This document shows positions 1 through 12,800 of a DNA stretch of 64,000 nt, piece by piece. Below the pieces are notes generated by a model. It was not told the DNA's origin. It did not search any database and saw only the letters and a program-made list of their open reading frames with translations. Position 1 is the stretch's first letter. Each line of letters begins with the position of its first letter. Origin of the DNA: Lamellibrachia satsuma (lineage: Eukaryota; Annelida; Polychaeta; Sabellida; Siboglinidae); NCBI GenBank assembly GCA_033239005.1, contig BSQZ01000011.1, forward strand, positions 5,067,001-5,131,000, written 5' to 3'. A program made the translations under genes and the position numbers.

Positions 1-455
1 GGTGACCATTATGGCGAGGTGGCTGTTACTAAGGTGACCATAATGGTGAGATAGCTGTATTACCGAGGTGACCATAATGGCGAGGTGGCTGTATTACTGA
101 GGTAACCATAATGGCGAGGTGGCTGTATTACTGAGGTGACCATAATGGTGAGGTGGCTGTATTACTGAGGTGACCATAATGGTGAGGTGGCTGTATTACT
201 GAGGTGACCATAATGGTGAGGTGGTTGTATTACTGAGATGACCATAATGGTGAGGTGGCTATATTACTGAGGTGACCATAATGGTGAGGTGGTTGTATTA
301 CTGAGGTGACCATAATGGCGAGGTGGCTATATTACTGAGGCGACCGTAGTGGCGAGGTGGCTGTATCACTGAGGTGACCATAATGGCAAGCTGGCTGTAT
401 TACAGAGGTGACCGTAATGGCGAGGTGAAAGTATTACTGAGGTAACCGTAAAGTA
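1..455. repeat. 34-bp minisatellite in an upstream UFSP2 intron
   Basis: About 13 tandem copies of a 34-bp unit containing GTGACCATAATGG followed by GAGGTGGCTGTATTACT run from the window edge to about 455. Copies differ by scattered single-base changes (ATAATGG/GTAGTGG, GGTGAGG/GGCGAGG). The array is cut by the window start, so its full length is unknown. It lies upstream of the first recognised UFSP2 exon and so is probably intronic. It is unrelated in sequence to the larger array at 3.6-13.5 kb. Confidence 0.93.
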
Positions 456-880
456 AGGTTTGACTAATAATAAATAATCAGTATTTTTTTTAAGTTTAAA
501 CATTTATATATTCATGAAAGAAATAGTTATCGTCTTTCACATTTGTCATTTACATTGCAGTTACAAAATATTGCAGCATTCATGAAACTGTTTCTATTAA
601 GTCCATTAAATTCCATGTTTGTCTTAATTATATTTGCTTATCATTATAGGGAAGATCAAAAATTGTGCTGAAAAGAAAGATACATTAAAAATATTATATA
701 TTACTATATTAATATATACTTCATATTCCACATTGGCACAAGTTAGCTGGGGTATATGCAATGATTTTCATTGGTTACCTGAATAACTATTTTACTGACA
801 TAGCGACACTGAATATTTATTAGTATTTGTAGCATCACGGTTGTTTAAAAATATCCATACAAAAGTGTTACTAAATTGAG
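456..880. other. AT-rich intron sequence, nothing recognised
   Basis: AT-rich sequence between the 34-bp array and the first recognised UFSP2 exon. I see no conserved coding segment or repeat in it. Confidence 0.5.
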
Positions 881-3800
881 AACTGAGGCATTTTAATTAT
901 ATGAAACCCCAACTGGCCCCATATCAGTTAACCTATGAAAATCGTTGGTCATTCCGCATGTATGTTGCAGTGAAAGGCGGCAGTGTACATCTGGTGGATG
1001 GCACGTACACATATCACCACTACATGCAGGATAGGGTTGACGACAATGGCTGGGGTTGTGCATATCGTTCATTGCAGACACTCATCTCCTGGTTCAGACA
1101 CCAAGGCTACACCTCAAAACCTGTACCAACTCACCAGGAAATTCAACAGGTAACGCTTTGAAAACATCATTGCTACTTTCTAACTTTGACTTAAGCTTTT
1201 TCACTCTGTGGCAGAGCGTAGACCATTAACGACTCCTTTCCACTTGGACATGGTTTGGGACTTGGGCTTCTAGTTCTTTCCATCTACATCCTGCTTTTGT
1301 CATCTCTGCCAAGTGTTTCTCACCTTCCCTACTGCCCTGAGGGTTCTGTATGAGTGCCTCTTGTGTTGGTTTCCTGAGTGTACGGCCTATCCAGCTCCAC
1401 TTCCTCCTTCTAATGTGTTACTCAATTGGTTCTGGGTTAGTTCTTTCCCATTGTGCTTGTTTTACTAATTGTTTCTGGCCACCACATCCTTAGAGTTCTC
1501 CGTAGATGTTTCATTATGAAACTTTCAATCTTCTGTAGCATAGATTTTGTAGTATGCCATATCTGATCCATGGGTTAGCGTAGCAGTAACATTTGAGTTA
1601 AAAATGCGTAGCTTAGTTGGTATTGAAACTTCCCTGAACTTCTATATCTCCCGTATATTTTTTAACTTTACTCTAACTAAATATAGTATTAAATACTATT
1701 AATTAATTAATACTTTGGAGTAATTTACCTGTTATGTTTGCCAGGCGCTGGTGGATGTCGGAGATAAGGACAACAAGTTTGTAGGATCCAAACCGTGGAT
1801 TGGATCAACGGAAGTCAGCTATGTTCTCGACCATTTGATCGGGGTAAGTAAAACTATTTGTCTTTTTCATTTACACATTTGTTTATCAGATAAATGTTAC
1901 AATTAAAGGTCCCTCCTCAATTCGTTTTTTCGCTGGTTTCATTTCAAATCCATTTTGCGAAAAACAAACCTAACTCGTCTGTGCAATGTTTGTTAAAAAA
2001 AATCATCAGACAAACTATTAAATTATTTAATATTTGGTAAAACATTAATTGAAGTGAAAATGGTAACGCTGAAGACTCACAAATGCGCGCGCGTGCATCC
2101 CTCTTCACTAGGGGACAAACATGGATGTAATATGCCAGTAATCTGAGTTGGCGTGTCACTCTAGGTCACCAGTAAGATCCAGTTTGTGAGCTGTGGGGCA
2201 GACTTAGGCACTCAGGGCAGACAACTGGCGGTACACTTTGACACGCAGGGCACCCCGGTCATGATTGGTAAGTACCTCCAGCTTCTTCCACACTCTGTTT
2301 TCTTCAGTCAACTTGTCAGCTAGACTTCACAATTAAATCCGAGACAAGAACTTAAACTAACTAATATATTGTGCATGCGAGCGATCATGCGTGCTTGCAT
2401 GGGTGAGTGGGAGTAACTGAGCGGAACACGTGTTACACCAAACCAAAATTTTTATCGATGCCAATTTACTGACAGCAAGAGAGTAGTAGGCCAAAACCTC
2501 CTCCGATGTTGATGAAAAAAGTGATTTGTGAGAGAAATAGTTTTAGAGTTATTGCATATTAGTGATATAAAAAAATACTAAAAATGTGTGTTATCCGTAA
2601 CACGTATGTAGACAACTTTGGCCCTAATGGTGCTAAAGTACTTTTGCCCTAATGGTGCTAAAGTACTTTTGTCCTAATGGTGCTAAAGTACTTTGGCCCT
2701 AATGGTGCTAAAGTACTTTTGCCCTAATGGTGCTAAAGTACTTTGGCCCTAATGGTGCTAAAGTACTTTGGCCCTAATGGTGCTAAAGTATTTATATTGG
2801 TCTTAAAATGAAGCTAAGACATTGTCCAATCTACATATCCATCATGTGCCAGTTGAGAACAATGTTGTTGTGATGGTCACCTGCAAAATGAGTAAACCTC
2901 GATTTTGATAACATTTTATCATTTAGCAAAAATTAGGCATGTGATAAGATTTGAGATACAGCAATTTTAAGTGATTTCTTTGACAATTTTCATGCAAATT
3001 TTCAAACTTTGGCCCTAATTTTATTTCATTATTATGCAATAAGTCAAGTCTGAAATTTCGCATAGGTAAATTTTACAACAGGTCCAACATGTGTGCCGAA
3101 TTTCATTAAAATCGGAGGAGGTCAAGAATTTTGTTGATTGATTTCATATGGAATGACCCTAGTATGACTATGAATGACAAAGACTTGGACTTGCTTCATG
3201 ATGACTTGGAACTTGGACTCAACAAAAACCACTTCTGACAGTTGTTATTTGACTGCCATACTTGCAGGTGGGGGTGTTCTGGCGCATACCATACTGGGGG
3301 TAGATTTCAACGACGTGACAGGTGACATCAAGTTTCTCATCCTCGATCCGCACTACACTGGAGCCGAGGACTTGAAAACGATCCAAGACAAGGTTGGTAA
3401 TGAACAAACAGAATTGCTTTTTTTAACTTGTTATCAAGGCAGTGCAGATATAGAATAAGAATGTAGTCATCATCATAGAGGAAAAGTCACAAACTAATTA
3501 ATTACTGATTGTATGAATCTTAACAACTGGTGGTAAAAATGTTTATAGAAAGAATTGTGAGGCATCAAGTGGGGTCTACACGTATAAGCGCATGTTCTCT
3601 GGATGGTCAGTTACAAACAAGTGTATGTTATCTGGGTGGTCAGTTACAAATAAGTGTCTCTGGGGGCTTACAAATAAGTTGTTCTCTGGGTGGTCAGTTA
3701 CAAAAGTGTTCTTGGGGGTCAGTTACAAAAAGTGTTCTCTGGGGGTCAGTTACAAATAAGTGTTCTCTGGGGTCAGTTACAAATAAGTGTTCTCTGGGTG

Positions 3801-6800
3801 GTCAGTTACAAATAAGTGTATGTTCTCTGGGTGGTCAGTTACAAATAAGTGTATGTTCTCTGGGGGGGTCAGTTACAAATAAGTTTGTATGTTCTCTGGG
3901 TGGTCAGTTACAAATAATTAATTACTGATTGTATGAATCTTAACAACTGGTGGTAAAAATGTTTATAGAAAGAATTGTGAGGCATCAAGTGGGGTCTACA
4001 CGTATAAGTGCATGTTCTCTGGATGGTCAGTTACAAACAAGTGTATGTTATCTGGGTGGTCAGTTACAAATAAGTGTTCTCTGGGGGGTCAGTTACAAAT
4101 AAGTGTATGTTCTCTGGGTGGTCAGTTACAAATAAGTGTATGTTCTCTGGGTGGTCAGTTACAAATAAGTGTATGTTCTCTGGGTGGTCAGTTACAAATA
4201 AGTGTTCTCTGGGGGGTCAGTTACAAATAAGTGTTCTCTGGGTGGTCAGTTACAAATAAATGTATGTTCTCTGGGTGGTCAGTTACAAATAAGTGTATGT
4301 TCTCTGGGTGGTCAGTTACAAATAAGTGTATGTTCTCTGGGTGGTCAGTTACAAATAAGTGTTCTCTGGGGGGTCAGTTACAAATAAGTGTTCTCTGGGG
4401 GGTCAGTTACAAATAAGTGTTCTCTGGGTGGTCAGTTACAAATAAGTGTTCTCTGGGGGGTCAGTTACAAATAAGTGTTCTCTGGGTGGTCAGTTACAAA
4501 TAAGTGTTCTCTGGGTGGTCAGTTACAAATAAGTGTTCTCTGGGTGGTCAGTTACAAATAAGTGTTCTCTGGGTGGTCAGTTACAAATAAGTGTATGTTC
4601 TCTGGGTGGTCAGTTACAAATAAGTGTATGTTTTCTGGGTGGTCAATTACAAATAAGTGTTCTCTGGGTGGTCAGTTACAAACAAGTGTATGTTCTCTGG
4701 GTGGTCAGTTACAAATAAGTGTATGTTTTCTGGGTGGTCAGTTACAAATAAGTGTTCTCTGGGTGGTCAGTTACAAACAAGTGTATGTTCTCTGGGTGGT
4801 CAGTTACAAACAAGTGTATGTTCTCTGGGTGGTCAGTTACAAATAAGTGTTCTCTGGGTGGTCAGTTACAAATAAGTGTATGTTCTCTGGGTGGTCAGTT
4901 ACAAATAAGTGTATGTTTTCTGGGTGGTCAATTACAAATAAGTGTTCTCTGGGTGGTCAGTTACAAACAAGTGTATGTTCTCTGGGTGGTCAGTTACAAA
5001 TAAGTGTATGTTTTCTGGGTGGTCAGTTACACACAAGTGTATGTTCTCTGGGTGGTCAATTACAAATAAGTGTTCTCTGGGTGGTCAGTTACAAACAAGT
5101 GTATGTTCTCTGGGTGGTCAGTTACAAATAAGTGTTCTCTGGGGGGTCAGTTACAAACAAGTGTATGTTCTCTGGGTGGTCAATTACAAATAAGAGTTCT
5201 CTGGGTGGTCAGTTACAAATAAGTGTTCTCTAGGGGGTCAGTTACAAACAAGTGTATGTTCTCTGGGTGGTCAGTTACAAATAAATGTATGTTTTCTGGG
5301 TGGTCAGTTACAAATAAGTGTTCTCTGGGGGGTCAGTTACAAATAAGTGTTCTCTGGGTGGTCAGTTACAAATAAGTGTTCTCTGGGTGGTCAGTTACAA
5401 ATAAGTGTTCTCTGGGTGGTCAGTTACAAATAAGTGTTCTCTGGGTGGTCAGTTACAAATAAGTGTTCTCTATGGGGTCGGTTACAAATAAGTGTTCTCT
5501 GGGGGGTCAGTTACAAATAAGTGTTCTCTGGGTGGTTAGTTACAAATAAGTGTTCTCTGGGTGGTCAGTTACAAATAAGTGTTCTCTGGGTGGTCAGTTA
5601 CAAATAAGTGTTCTCTGGGGGGTCAGTTACAAATAAGTGTTCTCTGGGGGGTCAGTTACAAATAAGTGTTCTCTGGGGGTCAATTACAAATAAGTGTTCT
5701 CTGGGTGGTCAGTTACAAATAAGTGTATATTTTCTGGGTGGTCAATTACAAATAAGTGTTCTCTGGGTGGTCAGTTACAAATAAGTGTATGTTTTCTGGG
5801 TGGTCAATTACAAATACATGTTCTCTGGGTGGTCAGTTACAAATAAGTGTATGTTCTCTGGGTGGTCTGTTACAAATATGTGTATGTTCTCTGGATGGTC
5901 AGTTACAAATAAGTGTATGTTTTCTGGGTGGTCAATTACAAATAAGTGTTCTCTGGGTGGTCAGTTACAAATAAGTGTATGTTCTCTGGGTGGTCAGTTA
6001 CAAATAAGTGTATGTTCTCTGGGTGGTCAGTTACAAACAAGTGTATGTTCTCTGGGTGGTCAGTTACAAATAAGTGTATGTTTTCTGGGTGGTCAGTTAC
6101 AAATAAGTGTTCTCTGGGTGGTCAGTTACAAATAAGTGTTCTCTGGGTGATCAGTTACAAATACGTGTTCTCTGGGTGGTCAGTTACAAATAAGTGTATG
6201 TTCTCGGGGTGGTCAGTTACAAACAAGTGTATGTTCTCTGGGTGGTCAGTTACAAACAAGTGTATGTTCTCTGGGTGGTCAGTTACAAACAAGTGTATGT
6301 TCTCTGGGTGGTCAGTTACAAATAAGTGTATGTTTTCTGGGTGGTCAGTTACAAATAAGTGTTCTCTGGGTGGTCAGTTACAAATAAGTGTTCTCTGGGT
6401 GGTCAGTTACAAATAAGTGTTCTCTGGGTGGTCAGTTACAAATAAGTGTATGTTCTCTGGGTGGTCAGTTACAAACAAGTGTATGTTCTCTGGGTGGTCA
6501 GTTACAAATAAGTGTATGTTCTCTGGGTGGTCAGTTACAAACAAGTGTATGTTCTCTGGGTGGTCAGTTACAAACAAGTGTATGTTCTCTGGGTGGTCAA
6601 TTACAAATAAGTGTATGTTTTCTGGGTGATCACAAATAGGTGTTCTCTGGGTGGTCAGTTACAAATAAGTGGTCTCTGGGTGGTCAATTACAAATATGTG
6701 TTCTCTGGGTGGTCAGTTACAAATAGTGTTCTCTGGGAGGTCAGTTACAAATAATGTATGTTCTCTGGGTGGTCAGTTACAAACAAGTGTATGTTCTCTG

Positions 6801-9800
6801 GGTGGTCAGTTACAAATAAGTGTATGTTCTCTGGGTGGTCAGTTACAAACAAGTGTATGTTCTCTGGGTGGTCAGTTACAAATAAGTGTATGTTTTCTGG
6901 GTGGTCAGTTACAAATAAGTGTTCTCTGGGTGGTCAATTACAAATAAGTGTTCTCTGGGTGATCAGTTACAAATACGTGTTCTCTGGGTGGTCAGTTACA
7001 AATAAGTGTTCTCTGGGTGGTCAGTTACAAATAAGTGTATGTTCTCTGGGGGTCAGTTACAAACAAGTGTATGTTCTCTGGGTGGTCAGTTACAAATAAG
7101 TGTATGTTTTCTGGGTGGTCAGTTACAAATAAGTGTTCTCTGGGTGGTCATTACAAATAAGTGTTCTCTGGGTGGTCAATTACAAATAAGTTTTCTCTGG
7201 GTGGTCAGTTACAAATAAATGTATGTTTTCTGGGTGGTCAGTTACAAATACGTGTTCTCTGGGTGGTCAGTTACAAACAAGTGTATGTTCTCTGGGTGGT
7301 CAGTTACAAATAAGTGTATGTTTTCTGGATGGTCATTTACAAACAAGTTTATGTCCTCTGGGTGGTCAGTTACAAATAAGTGTTCTCTGGGTGGTCAGTT
7401 ACAAATAAGTGTTCTCTGGGTGGTCAGTTACAAATAAGTGTTCTCTGGGGTCAGTTACAAATAAGTGTTTTCTGGTGGTCAGTTACAAATAAGTGTTCTC
7501 TGGGTGGTCAATTACAAATAAGTGTTCTCTGGGTGGTCAGTTACAAATAAGTGTTCTCTGGGTGGTCAGTTACAAATAAGTGTTCTCTGGGTGGTCAGTT
7601 ACAAATAAGTGTATGTTTTCTGGTTGATCTGTTACAAACAAGTGTATGTTCTCTGGGTGGTCAGTTACAAACAAGTGTATGTTCTCTGGGTGGTCAGTTA
7701 CAAATAAGTGTATGTTTTCTGGATGGTCATTTACAAACAAGTTTATGTCCTCTGGGTGGTCAGTTACAAATAAGTGTTCTCTGGGTGGTCAGTTACAAAT
7801 AAGTGTTCTCTGGGTCGTCAGTTACAAATAACGTGTTCTCTGGGTGGTCAGTTACAAATAAGTGTTTTCTGGGTGGTCAGTTACAAATAAGTGTTCTCTG
7901 GGTGGTCAGTTACAAATAAGTGTTCTCTGGGTGGTCAGTTACAAATAAGTGTTCTCTGGGTGGTCAGTTACAAATAAGTGTTCTCTGGGTGGTCAGTTAC
8001 AAATAAGTGTATGTTTTCTGGTTGATCTCTTACAAACAAGTGTATGTTCTCTGGGTGGTCAGTTACAAATAAGTGTATGTTCTCTGGGGGGTCAGTTACA
8101 AACAAGTGTATGTCCTCTGGGTGGTCAGTTACAAATAAGTGTATGTTTTCTGGGTGGTCAGTTACAAATAAGTGTTCTCTGGGTGGTCAATTACAAATAA
8201 GTGTTCTCTGGGTGGTCAATTACAAATAAGTGTTCTCTGGGTGGTCAGTTACAAATAAATGTATGTTTTCTGGGTGGTCAGTTACAAATACGTGTTCTCT
8301 GGGTGGTCAGTTACAAACAAGTGTATGTTCTCTGGGTGGTCAGTTACAAATAAGTGTATGTTTTCTGGATGGTCATTTACAAACAAGTTTATGTCCTCTG
8401 GGTGGTCAGTTACAAATAAGTGTTCTCTGGGTGGTCAGTTACAAATAAGTGTTCTCTGGGTCGTCAATTACAAATACGTGTTCTCTGGGGGGTCAGTTAC
8501 AAACAAGTGTTTTCTGGATGGTCAGTTACAAATAAGTGTTCTCTGGGTGGTCAATTACAAATAAGTGTTCTCTGTGTGGTCAGTTACAAATAAGTGTATG
8601 TTCTCGGGGTGGTCAGTTACAAATAAGTGTTCTCTGGGTGGTCAGTTACAAATAAGTGTATGTTCTCTGTGTGGTCAGTTACAAACAAGTGTATGTTCTC
8701 TGTGTGGTCAGTTACAAACAAGTGTATGTTCTCTGTGTGGTCAGTTACAAACAAGTGTATGTTCTCTGGGTGGTCAGTTACAAACAAGTGTATGTTCTCT
8801 GGGTGGTCAGTTACAAATAAGTGTATGTTTTCTGGGTGGTCAGTTACAAATAAGTGTTATCTGGGTGGTCAATTACAAATAAGTGTTCTCTGGGTGGTCA
8901 GTTACAAATAAGTGTTCTCTGGGTGGTCAGTTACAAATAAGTGTATGTTCTCTGGGTGGTCAGTTACAAACAAGTGTATGTTCTCTGGGTGGTCAGTTAC
9001 AAATAAGTGTATGTTCTCTGGGTGGTCAGTTACAAACAACTGTATGTTCTCTGGGTGGTCAGTTACAAACAAGTGTATGTTCTCTGGGTGGTCAGTTACA
9101 AATAAGTGTATGTTTTCTGGGTGGTCAGTTACAAATAAGTGTTCTCTGGGTGGTCAGTTACAAATAAGTGTATGTTTTCTGGGTGGTCAATTACAAATAA
9201 TGTGTTCTCTGGGTGGTCAGTTACAAATAAGTGTTCTCTGGAGGTATGTTCTCTGGGTGGTCAGTTACAAACAATTGTATGTTCTCTGGGTGGTCAGTTA
9301 CAAATAAGTGTATGTTCTCTGGGTGGTCAGTTACAAAGAAGTGTATGTTCTCTGGGTGGTCAGTTACAAATAAGTGTATGTTTTCTGGGTGGTCAGTTAC
9401 AAATAAGTGTTCTCTGGGTGGTCAGTTACAAATAAGTGTTCTCTGGGTGATCAGTTACAAATACGTGTTCTCTGGGTGGTCAGTTACAAATAAGTGTTCT
9501 CTGGGTGGTCAGTTACAAATAAGTGTATGTTCTCTGGGGGGTCAGTTACAAACAAGTGTATGTCCTCTGGGTGGTCAGTTACAAATAAGTGTATGTTTTC
9601 TGGGTGGTCAGTTACAAATAAGTGTTCTCTGGGTGGTCAATTACAAGTAAGTGTTCTCAGGGTGGTCAATTACAAATAAGTGTTCTCTGGGTGGTCAGTT
9701 ACAAATAAATGTATGTTTTCTGGGTGGTCAGTTACAAATACGTGTTCTCTGGGTGGTCAGTTACAAACAAGTGTATGTTCTCTGGGTGGTCAGTTACAAA

Positions 9801-12800
9801 TAAGTGTATGTTTTCTGGATGGTCAGTTACAAACAAGTTATGTTCTCTGGGTGGTCAGTTACAAATAAGTGTTCTCTGGGTGGTCAGTTACAAATAAGTG
9901 TTCTCTGGGTGGTCAGTTACAAAAAGTGTTCTCTGGGGGTCAGTTACAAACAAGTGTTTTCTGGGTGGTCAGTTACAAATAAGTGTTCTCTGGGTGGTCA
10001 ATTACAAATAAGTGTTCTCTGGGTGGTCAGTTACAAATAAGTGTTCTCTGGGTGGTCAGTTACAAATAAGTGTTCTCTGGGTGGTCAGTTACAAATAAGT
10101 GTATGTTTTCTGGTTGATCTCTTACAAACAAGTGTATGTTCTCTGGATGGTCAGTTACAAATAAGTGTATGTTCTCTGGGGGGTCAGTTACAAACAAGTG
10201 TATGTCCTCTGGGTGGTCAGTTACAAATAAGTGTATGTTTTCTGGGTGGTCAGTTACAAATAAGTGTTCTCTGGGTGGTCAATTACAAATAAGTGTTCTC
10301 TGGGTGGTCAATTACAAATAAGTGTTCTCTGGGTGGTCAGTTACAAATAAATGTATGTTTTCTGGGTGGTCAGTTACAAATAAGTGTTCTCTGGGTGGTC
10401 AGTTACAAACAAGTGTATGTTCTCTGGGTGGTCAGTTACAAATAAGTGTATGTTTTCTGGGTGGTCAGTTACAAACAAGTGTATGTCCTCTGGGGGGTCA
10501 GTTACAAATAAGTGTTCTCTGGGTGGTCAGTTACAAATAAGTGTTCTCTGGGTGGTCAGTTACAAATAAGTGTTCTCTGGGTGGTCAGTTACAAATAAGT
10601 GTTCTCTGGGGGGTCAGTTACAAATAAGTGTTCTCTGGGTGGTCAGTTACAAATAAGTGTTCTCTGGGTGGTCGGTTACAAATAAGTGTATGTTCTCTGG
10701 GTGGTCAGTTACAAATAAGTGTATGTTCTCTGGGTGGTCAGTTACAAATAAGTGTATGTTCTCTGGGTGGTCAGTTACAAACAAGTGTATGTTCTCTGGG
10801 TGGTCAGTTACAAATAAGTGTATGTTCTCTGGGTGGTCAGTTACAAATAAGTGTATGTTTTCTGGGTGGTCAGTTACAAATAAGTGTATGTTTTCTGGGT
10901 GGTCAGTTACAAATAAGTGTTATCTGGGTGGTCAATTACAAATAAGTGTTCTCTGGGTGATCAGTTACAAATAAGTGTTCTCTGGGTGGTCAGTTACAAA
11001 TAAGTGTATGTTCTCTGGGTGGTCAGTTACAAACAAGTGTATGTTCTCTGGGTGGTCAGTTACAAATAAGTGTATGTTCTCTGGGTGGTCAGTTACAAAC
11101 AAGTGTATGTTCTCTGGGTGGTCAGTTACAAACAAGTGTATGTTCTCTGGGTGGTCAGTTACAAATAAGTGTATGTTTTCTGGGTGGTCAGTTACAAATA
11201 AGTGTTCTCTGGGTGGTCAGTTACAAATAAGTGTTCTCTGGGTGGTCAATTACAAATATGTGTTCTCTGGGTGGTCAGTTACAAATAGTGTTCTCTGGGA
11301 GGTATGTTCTCTGGGTGGTCAGTTACAAACAATTGTATGTTCTCTGGGTGGTCAGTTACAAATAAGTGTATGTTCTCTGGGTGGTCAGTTACAAACAAGT
11401 GTATGTTCTCTGGGTGGTCAGTTACAAATAAGTGTATGTTTTCTGGGTGGTCAGTTACAAATAAGTGTTCTCTGGGTGGTCAATTACAAATAAGTGTTCT
11501 CTGGGTCGTCAGTTACAAATACGTGTTCTCTGGGTGGTCAGTTACAAATAAGTGTTCTCTGGGTGGTCAGTTACAAATAAGTGTATGTTCTCTGGGTGGT
11601 CAGTTACAAACAAGTGTATGTTCTCTGGGTGGTCAGTTACAAATAAGTGTATGTTCTCTGGGTGGTCAGTTACAAACAAGTGTATGTTCTCTGGGTGGTC
11701 AGTTACAAACAAGTGTATGTTCTCTGGGTGGTCAGTTACAAATAAGTGTATGTTTTCTGGGTGGTCAGTTACAAATAAGTGTTCTCTGGGTGGTCAGTTA
11801 CAAATAAGTGTTCTCTGGGTGGTCAATTACAAATATGTGTTCTCTGGGTGGTCAGTTACAAATAGTGTTCTCTGGGAGGTATGTTCTCTGGGTGGTCAGT
11901 TACAAACAATTGTATGTTCTCTGGGTGGTCAGTTACAAATAAGTGTATGTTCTCTGGGTGGTCAGTTACAAACAAGTGTATGTTCTCTGGGTGGTCAGTT
12001 ACAAATAAGTGTATGTTTTCTGGGTGGTCAGTTACAAATAAGTGTTCTCTGGGTGGTCAATTACATATAAGTGTTCTCAGTGGTGATCAGTTACAAATAC
12101 GTATTCTCTGGGTGGTCAGTTACAAATAAGTGTTCTCTGTGTGGTCAGTTACAAATAAGTGTATGTTCTCTGGGGGGTCAGTTACAAACAAGTGTATGTC
12201 CTCTGGGTGGTCAGTTACAAATAAGTGTATGTTTTCTGGGTGGTCAGTTACAAATAAGTGTTCTCTGGGTGGTCAATTACAAATAAGTGTTCTCTGGGTG
12301 GTCAATTACAAATAAGTGTTCTCTGGGTGGTCAGTTACAAATAAATGTATGTTTTCTGGGTGGTCAGTTACAAATACGTGTTCTCTGGGTGGTCAGTTAC
12401 AAACAAGTGTATGTTCTCTGGGTGGTCAGTTACAAATAAGTGTATGTTTTCTTGATGGTCATTTACAAACAAGTTTATGTCCTCTGGGTGGTCAGTTACA
12501 AATAAGTGTTCTCTGGGTGGTCAGTTACAAATAAGTGTTCTCTGGGTCGTCAGTTACAAATACGTGTTCTCTGGGGGGTCAGTTACAAACAAGTGTTTTC
12601 TGGATGGTCAGTTACAAATAAGTGTTCTCTGGGTGGTCAATTACAAATAAGTGTTCTCTGGGTGGTCAGTTACAAATAAGTGTTCTCTGGGTGGTCAGTT
12701 ACAAATAAGTGTTCTCTGGGTGGTCAGTTACAAATAAGTGTATGTTTTCTGGTTGATCTCTTACAAACAAGTGTATGTTCTCTGGGTGTTCAGTTACAAA

